DNA of 64,000 nt. Origin: Elusimicrobiota bacterium. GTDB taxonomy: Bacteria; Elusimicrobiota; Elusimicrobia; UBA1565. Under the pieces are notes generated by a model. It worked only from the letters and a program-made list of their open reading frames with translations, made no database searches and was not told the DNA's origin. Of this stretch, positions 54,172-62,408 are shown one piece after another (positions within the stretch are counted from its first letter, which is position 1; each line of letters begins with the position of its first letter). Position numbers and translations under genes: made by a program. The stretch is from positions 1 through 64,000 of the forward strand of contig JBAZVI010000001.1 of assembly GCA_041660925.1 (NCBI GenBank). Reading direction: 5' to 3'.

Positions 54172-56079
54172 CTAAAACTTCGCCGTCACGCCGAGCTGCC
54201 CGACGCTCGCGCGGCCGTTGTTGTTCGAGTCCGTCATGTCGTGCCAGTCCTCGATGCTGTAGCTCCCCCGGGCGGTGATGTTCTTGAACTTCTCGGGGGT
54301 GTACTCCAGCGCGAGGGTCCCGCGGGCGATGCGGGTGTCGTTGGGCGTGTCGTCGCCGACGATGCCCACGCCGGAGTTCCAGTGCATCGGCGTGCTGAGC
54401 ATGGCCCAGACGTAGGAGCCGTTGCCCGAGACCACGAAGCCCTTGGGGAGGACGATCCGTCCATGGACCCCGGCCGCCGTGTTCTTCTGATGGTTCTTCA
54501 TGCCGGACTCGTGCCAGGCGGCGGCTGCGGTGCCGGCCGCCGCGGTGGTCCCGCCCTCGCCGATCCAGCCGTCGGTGAAGTAGCGGATGGTCTCATAGGA
54601 GCCGTCGATGCCGAGGAAGACCTGGTTGCTGGCGTCCCAGTCCAGGGAGCCGCGATAGGTGTTCTCGTTGAGGCGGTGGTTCCACGGGGCCTGGTTCCCG
54701 GTCTCCTGCACGTAGCCGCTCACGAGCGTGAGCTCCGTGCGCAGGGGCAGGGGGACGGTGAGCGAGCCGTTGACGTCGTCGCGGCGGTTCGCCGTGTTGC
54801 CGAGCGAGGAGCGGTTGGCCTGGAGCTTCTTGTAGTCGGCCTCGGCCTCGATGCCGAAGGGCAGTTCCGCCTTCAGGCCCAGGGAGCCGGTGTGCTTGAC
54901 GTCCTCCGGGGCGACGCTCGAGCTGTAGCCGCCGTAGGAGAAGACCGTCCCGTCCGCGTAGTAGCGGTACTGGGCCGGAAGGGCCAGCGTCGGCGCGTCG
55001 CGCCGATGGCTCATCTCCGCCTTGTACCCCGCCTTGACGCTGACCGGCTCGACGGGGCGATAGCTCGCGGAGAACTCGCCGCGCACGGAGGTCTTGTCCA
55101 TCTGATTGTAGTTCCCGAATCGGAGCGTCGTCGTCGGACCGCGGTAGTTGTGGGACTCGTCGACCTGATAGGCGCGCAGGTAGAGCCGCGCGAGCAGCGA
55201 GAGCTTCTCGCTGGCCCGGTAGGCCGCGTTGAGGGCGGCCACGACGGTGTCGGTCTTGTAGGTCGTGTCCAGATTCTCGCGCCGGCGGCCCGTGAACGCC
55301 CCCGTCAGGGAGAAGGCCTTGCCCGCGTTATAGCGGAACTTGAATTCCGCCGCGTTCATCTCCTGGCGCGGCAGGGGCACGATCGCGAGCGCGTCTTGAC
55401 GCCACGGGGCGGTGGAGCCCTCGTCCTGGAAGGAGCTGTGGACGAGGTCCACGCTCACGGCGCCGTCGTCTCCGGCGGCGAGACCGACTCCGAGAGTGAG
55501 GTCCTGCTTCACGTTGCTCACGTTGCCGGCGTTGACCATGTTCGAGGTCGAACGGACCGCGCGGCCGCCCTTCTTCTCGACGGCCCAGTAGTCGAGCGAG
55601 ATCCAGTTCGCGGTGTCCTCGGCGCCGCGCCAGTTCACTCCGACCTCTCCTTCCGTCCGCCGGAAGAGGAGCTCGTCGCCCGTGGAGATCGAGACGCCGT
55701 ACTTGACGGGCATCGGCTGCCAGTACCCGTCCATGATCATCCCCGAGCGGATGAAGTTCTGGCGGTGATGCAGGGTGTCGAGCTTCGCGCGGACCTGGAG
55801 GTTGGACTTGTACGACAGCTCGAGGTCGGCCGATTCCTCGTTGCTCCCGAGGTCGCGGGCCTGGAAGTCGAAGAGGCCGTTCGGGCCCTCGTTGGAGACC
55901 CCGACGTCGCCGTGCACGCCCTTGTAGATCTTCCCGTCGTACTCCATCGCCCCGCCCTTGTTCCCCTTGGAATCCAGGTCGACGTAGCGCACGGAGGCCG
56001 ACGCCTCGTAGGACTTCTCCGCGGCGTACGCCGGGAGCGAGCCGGCCAGCATCAGGACGGCCATCATCCATCGGGTCAT
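54172..56079 (-). CDS. MtrB/PioB-type outer-membrane porin
   Basis: The 635-residue protein has a signal peptide (about 1-19, ending AYAA), then alternating amphipathic beta-strands throughout (for example ASVRYVDLDSKGNKGGAMEYDGK, VSNEGPNGLFDFQARDLGSNEESADLELSYKSNLQVRAKLDTLHHRQNF is split over strands), and ends in Phe as outer-membrane barrels do. Length and strand pattern match the MtrB/PioB decaheme-associated porins, which sheath the MtrA/PioA cytochrome. No CxxC motif is visible near the N-terminus, unlike Shewanella MtrB. It lies right after the decaheme gene. A surface decaheme (MtrC) is not in the window. Confidence 0.85.
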   Translation of the reverse strand: MTRWMMAVLMLAGSLPAYAAEKSYEASASVRYVDLDSKGNKGGAMEYDGKIYKGVHGDVGVSNEGPNGLFDFQARDLGSNEESADLELSYKSNLQVRAKLDTLHHRQNFIRSGMIMDGYWQPMPVKYGVSISTGDELLFRRTEGEVGVNWRGAEDTANWISLDYWAVEKKGGRAVRSTSNMVNAGNVSNVKQDLTLGVGLAAGDDGAVSVDLVHSSFQDEGSTAPWRQDALAIVPLPRQEMNAAEFKFRYNAGKAFSLTGAFTGRRRENLDTTYKTDTVVAALNAAYRASEKLSLLARLYLRAYQVDESHNYRGPTTTLRFGNYNQMDKTSVRGEFSASYRPVEPVSVKAGYKAEMSHRRDAPTLALPAQYRYYADGTVFSYGGYSSSVAPEDVKHTGSLGLKAELPFGIEAEADYKKLQANRSSLGNTANRRDDVNGSLTVPLPLRTELTLVSGYVQETGNQAPWNHRLNENTYRGSLDWDASNQVFLGIDGSYETIRYFTDGWIGEGGTTAAAGTAAAAWHESGMKNHQKNTAAGVHGRIVLPKGFVVSGNGSYVWAMLSTPMHWNSGVGIVGDDTPNDTRIARGTLALEYTPEKFKNITARGSYSIEDWHDMTDSNNNGRASVGQLGVTAKF

Positions 56080-56119
56080 ATGAGTCCCCTCGCGGTGTTT
56101 ATGGGATCGCATCGTAGCC

Positions 56120-57031
56120 TCAGTGCTTGAAGGTCGCGGACCGGTCGGAACCGTGGATCTCCTGATGGCAGTCCGTGCAGCGGGACTTGCCCAGGATGCG
56201 GTCCTTCGTGGTCTGGGAGTGCACCTTCACGTGGCAGCCCACGCAGAGATACTGCTGCTGCTGCTTGAGGAGCCGCTCGTTGACCGAGCCGTGCACGACG
56301 TGGCAGCTGCCGCAGCCTTCCTCGATCGGCGCGTGCGGGAACGCGAAGGGACCGACCTTCTCGGAGTGGCACTTCGCGCAGAGCTCCTCGCCCGAGTCGG
56401 CCTTGAGGTTCCCCTCGATGCCGCCGTGCGGGTTGTGGCAGGAGGTGCAGGACATCTTGCCCTCCGGCACCGGGTGGTGGGAAGGGAGGCGCATGTCGGC
56501 GCGCTGCTTCGCGTGGCATTTCACGCAGCCTTCGGTCGCGCCCTTGGCGAGCATCTTGCGGCCCTCGCCGTCGTGCATGCTGTGGCACTTCGCGCAGGAG
56601 ACGCCGTTCTGCTTGTGCGCGCTCGTGCCCCACATCATGAGGTTCTTCTGCTTGTGGCAGGAGAGGCAGCTCCCGTCGTCGGCGGCGAGCTCCTTGCCGC
56701 TCTTGATGGTGGAGAAGCCGGGGTTGTTCCGGTCGCCGGCGGCGGCGGCGTGCTGGGAGCCGGCGCCGTGGCAGGTCTCGCAGGCCTGCTCGGAGCCGAT
56801 CTTCTTGACGGAGGCCCAGGCCTTGCCGTGCGTCGTCTTCTTGTACTCCGCGCGGTCCGCGTGGCAGGCGAGGCAGGCCTCGGAGCCGACGAGATCGGAC
56901 TTGGCCGCGGGCGCGCTCTTCGGCGCCTCGGCCTTGGCGACTTCCGCGGCGTACGCATAGCCCGAGAGGCACAGCGCCGCGGCGAAGGCCGCGAGGAGGC
57001 GCTCAGGCGAGAACGGTTTCTTGGGGCTCAT
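56120..57031 (-). CDS. Decaheme MtrA/DmsE-type cytochrome c
   Basis: The 303-residue protein has a signal peptide (about 1-28) and ten CxxCH motifs (CLACH, CETCH, CLSCH, CAKCH, CVKCH, CTSCH, CAKCH, CGSCH, CVGCH, CTDCH), the count and size of the MtrA/PioA/DmsE family. These decahemes sit in the MtrB barrel and carry electrons across the outer membrane. The start overlaps the end of hemA by 29 nt, so heme synthesis and the cytochrome are translated from one message. The porin gene follows 40 nt downstream. Confidence 0.95.
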   Translation of the reverse strand: MSPKKPFSPERLLAAFAAALCLSGYAYAAEVAKAEAPKSAPAAKSDLVGSEACLACHADRAEYKKTTHGKAWASVKKIGSEQACETCHGAGSQHAAAAGDRNNPGFSTIKSGKELAADDGSCLSCHKQKNLMMWGTSAHKQNGVSCAKCHSMHDGEGRKMLAKGATEGCVKCHAKQRADMRLPSHHPVPEGKMSCTSCHNPHGGIEGNLKADSGEELCAKCHSEKVGPFAFPHAPIEEGCGSCHVVHGSVNERLLKQQQQYLCVGCHVKVHSQTTKDRILGKSRCTDCHQEIHGSDRSATFKH

Positions 57032-58082
57032 CTTTCTTCTCCTGGGTCCGGCGGCGGGAGGCGGACGCGCGGTCCGCCTTCTCCAGTTCGGCGACGCACT
57101 TCTCGACGGCGGCGGCGGCGAGGACTTCGGCGCGGCCCTTCTCGGCGGCCTTGCGCTCCATGCTCTCGCGAACCACCCCTTCGAGGTGGTCGAGGTCGTA
57201 CAGGTAGACGCCCGGCAGCTCGGAGCAGCGCGCGTGGACGTTGCGCGGCAGTCCGAGGTCGACGATGAAAAGGGGCCGCTCGCGCTTCGCGAGCAGGGGA
57301 GCGAGCCGCTCGGCGTCGAGCAGGGGTTCGGGGGTGGAGACCGAGAAGACGACGGCTTCGACGCGCTCGAGGAGGCGGAAGCCCTCGTCGAAGCAGACCG
57401 CGGTCCCGCCGAGCTCGGCGGCGAGCGCCTCCGCCTTCTCGAGGGTGCGGTTCGCGACGGAGACCCGCTTGAACTCCTTCGCCGAGAGGTGCCGAACGAC
57501 GGCCTCGGCCGCCTGGCCGGCGCCGAAGACGAGGGTCTCCCCGTCGGTGCCGCCTTTGAAGATGCGGCTGACGAGCAGGGCGGCGGCGCCGCCGATGGAG
57601 TGGATGCCGTTCTGGATGCCGGTCCCCGCGCGCACGGCCTTGCCGGCGCTCAGCGCGGTCTGGAAGACGCGGTTGAGGACGGGGCCGGTCGCCTTCAGCG
57701 CGAAGGCGGACTGGTAGGCCGTCTTCACCTGCGCGAGGATCTCCGTCTCCCCCACGATCCAGGAGTCGAGGCCGGCGGCGACGCGGAAGAGGTGGGCGAC
57801 GGCCTCGTCGCCTCGCTTCTCGTAGAGCATCGAGGCGATCTTCTCTCCCACGCGCGCGCGGAACCATTCCCGCACGCGCCCGGCCGCGCCGGCGTCGGCG
57901 CCGAGGCCGTAGACCTCGACGCGGCTGCAGGTGGAGAGCACGACGGTCTCGCGCAGGGCGAGGCCGCGCAGGGCCTCGAGCGCGGCGGAGAGCTCCGCGG
58001 CGGGGACCGCGGCGCGCTCGCGGTCGCCCGCGTGCGCGCTCAAGTAGCTCAGACCGACGACGAAGAGGGGTTCCGCGCTCAC
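57003..58082 (-). CDS. hemA: Glutamyl-tRNA reductase
   Basis: The 359-residue protein has the GluTR N-terminal catalytic domain with the nucleophile Cys in STCSRVEVYG (about C52), AGLDSWIVGETEILAQVKTAY, then an NADPH-binding domain (LVFGAGQAAEAVVRHL, ANRTLEKAEALA) and a C-terminal dimerisation helix. It makes glutamate-1-semialdehyde, the first step of C5-pathway heme synthesis. It starts at GTG with GGAGGAG upstream. The family length is about 420, so the C-terminal domain is short. Its place ahead of a decaheme cytochrome gene suggests tying heme supply to demand. No other heme gene is in the window. Confidence 0.95.
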   Translation of the reverse strand: MSAEPLFVVGLSYLSAHAGDRERAAVPAAELSAALEALRGLALRETVVLSTCSRVEVYGLGADAGAAGRVREWFRARVGEKIASMLYEKRGDEAVAHLFRVAAGLDSWIVGETEILAQVKTAYQSAFALKATGPVLNRVFQTALSAGKAVRAGTGIQNGIHSIGGAAALLVSRIFKGGTDGETLVFGAGQAAEAVVRHLSAKEFKRVSVANRTLEKAEALAAELGGTAVCFDEGFRLLERVEAVVFSVSTPEPLLDAERLAPLLAKRERPLFIVDLGLPRNVHARCSELPGVYLYDLDHLEGVVRESMERKAAEKGRAEVLAAAAVEKCVAELEKADRASASRRRTQEKKDEPQETVLA

Positions 58083-58330
58083 CGGGAGGAGCTCCTCCAC
58101 TGGATCCGGCCTTCGCCGAGCGTGGAGATGACGGCCGCCGGACGCCCGAGCGTCATCCAGGTGCACGGACCGACGGAGAAGGCTCCGCGGCCGAGGGAAG
58201 TTCGATTAAATCCATGAACAGCCGGGGCCTTGTGATCCGCGCTCATTGGCATATCAATTGTAATTATAGGCCAGGTCAATTCCAAAATGCAAGTGATTTG
58301 TAATCGGATTGACAGGTCCGCGGGGAAGGG
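58083..58330 (-). promoter_or_regulatory. hemA leader and promoter region
   Basis: The 248-nt gap between the MerR gene and hemA holds an A/T-rich island. On the minus strand it reads TTGCAT (58292-58287), 18-nt spacer, perfect TATAAT (58268-58263), giving a leader of about 175 nt before the GTG. TTGTAAT occurs twice near the promoter. The leader is long enough for a regulatory RNA, but I see no recognisable riboswitch. Confidence 0.55.
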
Positions 58331-58675
58331 TCAAGCGCTCGCGACTTGCTGATACACCGGACAGTGCGCCCGGTCGGATGAAGAACACTTGCGGATCTCC
58401 CAGCAGTGCTTCATCTCGAGAACAGCCTTGACGCCCTCGATGTTCAGCCCCTTTTCCTGAATGAGGTAGCGGATCATCCGAAGACGCTCGACGTCACGAT
58501 TGGAGTAGAAGCGGTTCTTGCCCAGGCGTGAGGGCTTGACCAGTCCTTTCCGCTCCCAGATGCGCAGGGTGGCGGGACAGACCTTGAGCATGCGCGCGGC
58601 GATGCCGATGGTGTAGACCGGCTCGCTGCCGGTGTCGTCCGCGCAGGGAGAGGCCTTGCAGGAAGGTTCCTTCAT
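58331..58675 (-). CDS. MerR family regulator with Cys-rich C-terminal tail
   Basis: The 114-residue protein has a MerR winged helix (YTIGIAARMLKVCPATLRIWERKGLVKPSRLGKNRFYSNRDVERLRMIRYLIQEKGLNIEGVKAVL, about 26-90) and a tail CWEIRKCSSSDRAHCPVY, which has the spacing of two-CW-type Cys motifs that can bind metal or an Fe-S cluster. The N-terminus also has Cys (SCKASPC). It lies between the ccsA and hemA genes and probably regulates hemA. The ATG at 58675 is 8 nt after a TATGCT and has no Shine-Dalgarno. The ligand (metal, heme, redox) is unknown. Confidence 0.83.
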   Translation of the reverse strand: MKEPSCKASPCADDTGSEPVYTIGIAARMLKVCPATLRIWERKGLVKPSRLGKNRFYSNRDVERLRMIRYLIQEKGLNIEGVKAVLEMKHCWEIRKCSSSDRAHCPVYQQVASA

Positions 58676-58729
58676 GCACAGCAAGCATACTATATGGAAA
58701 TAGCGCTTACAAGTGGACGGGGCTCCGGG

Positions 58730-60631
58730 CTACGCTTCCTGATGGAACGCGGACCGGGAACGCCAGCTCCCGGAAGGCAGGAGACCCGCGGCGGCCACCG
58801 CGAACTCGAGCGCGGAGAAGCCCGCGAGCCAGAGGAAGGCCCGCTCCATGAAGCCGTAGGAGTGCAGGCCGACCCCGAGCATGTTCACGCCGAACCAGGA
58901 GAAGCTCGTCAGAACGACCCCGAGCACGGCGCAGACCATCATGCCGCGCGCGCGCAGTCCGTACTCCGCTCGCGCCGCACTCTGGGGTATCGACAGGGTC
59001 CCCAGGGTGCGGGCCCTCACGGTCCCGGCGCTGCGGGCGTGCAGGATGAACGCCCCCCAGAGCACGAGCAGAAGGGCGCCGTTCTCCTTGGGGTCCCAGC
59101 CCCAGAAGCGGCCCCAGCTCTGGTCGGCCCAGATCCCGCCGAGGACGGTGCCGAGGAAGGTGAAGAAGAGGGAGAAGCAGATCGTGCCGTAGGTCATGCG
59201 CGCGAGCGCGCGGGCGTCTTCGTCGCCGAAGGAGCGGTCGAGGAGTCCGCGCAGGATGAAGACGTGGGCGAGCAGGCCGGCGAGGTAATTCCCGCTGTAG
59301 CCGATGGTGATCGTCACCACGTGGGTCGCCAGCCAGAAGTTCGAGTCCAACACCGCGCGCATCGCCTCCATCGTGTCCCCTCCGGCCGCCAGGTGATGGG
59401 CGACGAGAAGGGTGACGAAGCCGATCGCGGCCGAGACGGCGGCCGCCGCGCCCCGACGGTGCAGGCGTTCCAGGACGGCGCCCGCCGCGGCCGCGCCCCA
59501 GCCGACGAAGACCGCGGAGGAGTAGAGGTTGGTGACGGGCGGCCGCCCCTGGATGAGGACGCGGAAGAGCAGCCCGGCCGTGTGCACGCCGAGGGCGAGC
59601 AGGAGCGTCCACCACGCGGCGCGCCGGAGCTCCTCGTGCCAGAGGAGCCAGGAGGCGCAGGCGAGCAGGAGCGCGAGCACATAGAGGACCATCCCCTTAT
59701 AGAAGGGCTCCCAGCGGTTGAACGCCGCCTCCCTTCCGGCCCCGAGCGACGCCTCCGAGGACGCGCGAGGAAGGACCTTCAACGCCCCGGCGAAGGCGCC
59801 GGCGTCGCGCGCACGCCAGGCCTGGAGCAGCTCCGCGTATGCGGGGACTCCCTCCGGGAGTCTCCCGGTCTCGAAAGATCCCAGCAGCGCCTCTCCGAAG
59901 CTCTTCCAGGCCCCTGCCCCCTCCCCCGGTTCGGGAGGGAGGGGCCTGAAGACGGCGGACTGCTCGAGGAGCTGGAAGGTCCCGAAGCGGCGGGCGATGG
60001 GCTCCATGGCGCGCCGCCCGAGGTCCCGGCCGCTCCGATGCGCGGCCATGACGCCGCGGGCCGCGGAGAGGTCCCGGCTCCACGCCGCGAGCTCGCGCGG
60101 GAAATCCTCGGTCCCGGCCGGCAGAAGGGTGTTCTGAAGGCCGCGGTAGAGGCGCAGGCGCTGGTCGAGCGCGAGGACCGCGGACTGGAAGCGCGAGCGG
60201 CGCCCGGGCTCCACGGGCTCGACGCGCTCGGCCTGCGCGGCGACGAGGCCCTCGCCGGGACGCAGCTGGGCGTAGGAGTAGTAGCGGCCTTGGGGTTCGA
60301 GGTCCAGCATGCCCAGCACGTCGGGGTCGTCGACGACGAAGACGGCCTGCGCGTCGGCGCGCGCGGGCCGCGCCATGACGTCGAGCAGCCACTCGAGCGC
60401 CGACTCCCTCCGCGTCCCGTCATGGAAGGTCTGCTTCCCCCTCAGCATGAGCAGCGCGGAGCGGGCCACGGTGTCGAGCGGCTTCACGCGCCCCTCGTGG
60501 AGGACGCCCAGGCGGCCGACCTCCGCGAGGTCGAAGCCTCCGCGCGGGCGCTCCGGCGCCAGGGACGCCGCGAGCCAGAGCGCGCAGAACGCGGGGACCA
60601 GCCAGGAGACCTGCGCGCGGGGAAGCTTCAT
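58730..60631 (-). CDS. ccsA: CcsA/ResC-type cytochrome c maturation protein
   Basis: The 633-residue protein has about ten membrane helices, a large extracytoplasmic region (about 35-330), and the WWD heme-handling domain (IWADQSWGRFWGWDPKENGALLLVLWGAFILHAR) near residue 500. It pairs with ResB as the System II heme lyase that attaches heme to CxxCH. It overlaps resB by 4 nt (ATGA). Just after ILHAR there is an insertion of about 21-27 residues (RARTLGTLSIPQSAARAEYGLRARGM) that the family normally lacks; the same DNA repeat occurs in the nearby lipoprotein gene. Confidence 0.9.
   Translation of the reverse strand: MKLPRAQVSWLVPAFCALWLAASLAPERPRGGFDLAEVGRLGVLHEGRVKPLDTVARSALLMLRGKQTFHDGTRRESALEWLLDVMARPARADAQAVFVVDDPDVLGMLDLEPQGRYYSYAQLRPGEGLVAAQAERVEPVEPGRRSRFQSAVLALDQRLRLYRGLQNTLLPAGTEDFPRELAAWSRDLSAARGVMAAHRSGRDLGRRAMEPIARRFGTFQLLEQSAVFRPLPPEPGEGAGAWKSFGEALLGSFETGRLPEGVPAYAELLQAWRARDAGAFAGALKVLPRASSEASLGAGREAAFNRWEPFYKGMVLYVLALLLACASWLLWHEELRRAAWWTLLLALGVHTAGLLFRVLIQGRPPVTNLYSSAVFVGWGAAAAGAVLERLHRRGAAAAVSAAIGFVTLLVAHHLAAGGDTMEAMRAVLDSNFWLATHVVTITIGYSGNYLAGLLAHVFILRGLLDRSFGDEDARALARMTYGTICFSLFFTFLGTVLGGIWADQSWGRFWGWDPKENGALLLVLWGAFILHARSAGTVRARTLGTLSIPQSAARAEYGLRARGMMVCAVLGVVLTSFSWFGVNMLGVGLHSYGFMERAFLWLAGFSALEFAVAAAGLLPSGSWRSRSAFHQEA
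58950..59014 (-). repeat. In-frame 65-bp repeat, copy A (in ccsA)
   Basis: About 80% identical by eye to 61888-61952 and read in the same frame and strand. In the protein it encodes IPQSAARAEYGLRAR-type sequence flanked by VRAR and LRAR, inserted in the WWD domain neighbourhood of CcsA. Confidence 0.7.
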
Positions 60632-61758
60632 GCGGCCCTCCGCGGGAAGAGGAGCAGCCAGCCGAAGTGGAGCAGGAGCCCGAAACCGGCCAGGACGCAG
60701 GCGAGGTACGGGAGGAGCCGCCCCGGATTCCGGACGACCTGGAGCACCGAGAGCCGGTCCTCCTCGCCGTAGCTCGCCTGATAGAAGGAGAGGCCCCGGT
60801 GGCGCAGAGGGTTGTTCATGGAGACGAGCGCGTCGCGGTCGGCGCCCTCGCCCGGGTCGTGAAGGCGCAGGGAGCTCGCGAAGCTCTTCGGGATGTCGCT
60901 GCCGGGATACGTCTCGCGCCGGAACTCGAGCAGAGTGAGCGAGAACGGCAGCGCGAGCCGCTTCTCCCGGAGGAGGAAGCGGTAGTCGCGGCCCTCGACG
61001 GAGAAGGACTGCTCCTCCAGACCGCGGGAGAGGAGCCAGACGCCGAGGGACCGCCCCCCGGAGAGGACCTCCACCCAGGCGGCGGGCTCGTCGGAGGCTT
61101 CGTCGGAGCGGGCGCGCGGCAGAGGGCGGACGGCGAGGGTCCGGCCCTTCCCCTGGGTCACGGCCGGGGACAGGACGCCGGTGAAGAAAGGCTCGAGGCC
61201 CGCGTTCGGCTCCCAGCGCAGGACGCGCAGCGAGAACGGCCAGCGCGCGCGGCGGAGCTCGCCGCCGCGCGCGAGGAGGGCTTCGTCGAAGGCGAGGACG
61301 CGGTCGAAGGCGGGGTCGGAGGAATCGAGCACCGCGAGCTCGCTGCGCCGGTCGGCCTCGGCGTACGCCCGGGTCTCGCCGACGCGCAGCGCCATGCGCG
61401 CCTCGACCGAGAAGGCTCCGGCCACGAACTCGCCGGCGACCAGCAGGGCGATGCCGAGGTGCACGAGCCAGAGCCCGGAGCGCCGCGGCTCCAGCGGAAG
61501 TCGGACGAAGAAGCTCGCGAGCAGGTTCGCGAGGTAGACCACGCCGATGAGGGCGCCGCCGGGGAACACCGGGATCCGGAAACCGGTGCCGTGCGGGCTC
61601 CACCAGATGAAGAACGAGCGGATGTTCTCGGAGACCGCCGCGTAGACGCCGACCCGGGTCTGGGCGAAGGTGCAGAAGAGCACGACGACCATGAGCAGCA
61701 GGGTGCAGGCCATCGTGACCCGCATGTCGGAGACGGCGCGCAGGACCTTCCTCGTCAT
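60628..61758 (-). CDS. resB: ResB/Ccs1-type cytochrome c maturation protein
   Basis: The 376-residue protein has three N-terminal membrane helices (about 15-35, 65-85, 98-118), a large periplasmic domain, and a C-terminal helix (about 345-370), the ResB/Ccs1 topology. SDMRVTMACTLLLMVVVLFCTFAQTRVG is typical of its start. With CcsA it forms the System II heme-delivery complex. Both ends overlap neighbours by 4 nt (lipoprotein upstream, ccsA downstream). Its presence matches the many c-type cytochromes in the island. Confidence 0.88.
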   Translation of the reverse strand: MTRKVLRAVSDMRVTMACTLLLMVVVLFCTFAQTRVGVYAAVSENIRSFFIWWSPHGTGFRIPVFPGGALIGVVYLANLLASFFVRLPLEPRRSGLWLVHLGIALLVAGEFVAGAFSVEARMALRVGETRAYAEADRRSELAVLDSSDPAFDRVLAFDEALLARGGELRRARWPFSLRVLRWEPNAGLEPFFTGVLSPAVTQGKGRTLAVRPLPRARSDEASDEPAAWVEVLSGGRSLGVWLLSRGLEEQSFSVEGRDYRFLLREKRLALPFSLTLLEFRRETYPGSDIPKSFASSLRLHDPGEGADRDALVSMNNPLRHRGLSFYQASYGEEDRLSVLQVVRNPGRLLPYLACVLAGFGLLLHFGWLLLFPRRAA

Positions 61759-62396
61759 CGCGCGGGCCTCATCCCGGAGAGGAGGGCCAGGTAGGCCGCC
61801 CGCGCCTCGCCGACGGCCCCCTCGGGCCCCGTCATCTTGAGGAACCACGTCTCTCCTGGACGCGGGAGGACGGCTCCGAGCATGCGAGCGCGCGGTCCGT
61901 TCTCCTCTCGCGCCGCATTCGGGGGTATCGAGGGGCCCCCCGCGGTGCGAGCGCGCGGCCCCTGGAGGTCGACGAAGATCGCCTCGCCGGCCTTCGTGGA
62001 GACCTTCTGCGAGGAGGCGGCCAGCGCCGCCGCGCTCCCGAGCGGCGGCAGTCCGAGCTGGCCGCGCCAGCGCTCGACGTTTGCGAGGACGCCGCCGGCC
62101 TCGCCGGGGAGGACGACGACCGAGAGCTCGGCCTCGCCGTCGGCGCCCTTCACGCGGTAGCTCGCCAGGCGGAAGCCGTCGGCGGGCGCGCGCGTCCAGC
62201 CGGCCGGGTCCGTCCATTCGAGAGAGGAGCGCCGGGAGTCTTGGCCGGGAGCGTGCGCGGGGCCGCTCTGCGCGCGCCCGGCCCGGGCCGCGTCGACGGC
62301 CGAGGAGGAGTCCTTGGGCTCCTGGTATTCGCTGACGCCCTCGCCCCGGCAGGCGGCGAAGAGCAGAGGGAAGACGAGAGGCAGGAGTCTCTTCAC
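61755..62396 (-). CDS. Lipoprotein of the cytochrome c maturation operon
   Basis: The 213-residue protein begins with a lipoprotein signal (LFAAC, Cys about residue 16), a polar linker, and a domain WTDPAGWTRAPADGFRLASYRVKGADGEAELSVVVLP...GNVERWRGQLGLPP-like that ends WFLKMTGPEGAVGEARAAYLALLSGM. Similar lipoproteins occur beside ccs genes in other bacteria. The middle carries an insertion (GPRARTAGGPSIPPNAAREENGPRARM) duplicating GPRAR. GTG start lies 6 nt after a TATGAT, no Shine-Dalgarno. It overlaps resB by 4 nt. Function unknown. Confidence 0.75.
   Translation of the reverse strand: MKRLLPLVFPLLFAACRGEGVSEYQEPKDSSSAVDAARAGRAQSGPAHAPGQDSRRSSLEWTDPAGWTRAPADGFRLASYRVKGADGEAELSVVVLPGEAGGVLANVERWRGQLGLPPLGSAAALAASSQKVSTKAGEAIFVDLQGPRARTAGGPSIPPNAAREENGPRARMLGAVLPRPGETWFLKMTGPEGAVGEARAAYLALLSGMRPAR
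61888..61952 (-). repeat. In-frame 65-bp repeat, copy B (in the lipoprotein gene)
   Basis: This is the counterpart of 58950-59014. A direct repeat TGCGAGCGCGCGG at 61883-61895 and 61946-61958 (63 nt apart, 21 codons) brackets it and encodes the doubled GPRAR. The 63-nt step keeps the frame. Confidence 0.7.
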
Positions 62397-62402
62397 GGGC
62401 GC

Positions 62403-62408
62403 ATCATA
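62403..62408 (-). promoter_or_regulatory. TATGAT -10 element of the lipoprotein-resB-ccsA operon
   Basis: On the minus strand TATGAT is followed by 6 nt and then GTG at 62396. It lies at the 3' end of the upstream kinase gene, so the operon can start independently of it. No Shine-Dalgarno is visible. Confidence 0.5.

Noticed and set aside
50961..54278. 1105-codon open frame on the plus strand
   Set aside because: It lies opposite the histidine kinase, multiheme cytochrome and diheme cytochrome genes, all of which have diagnostic motifs.
58694..60772. 692-codon plus-strand frame opposite ccsA
   Set aside because: It is antisense to a CcsA protein with an intact WWD motif and shows no domain of its own.
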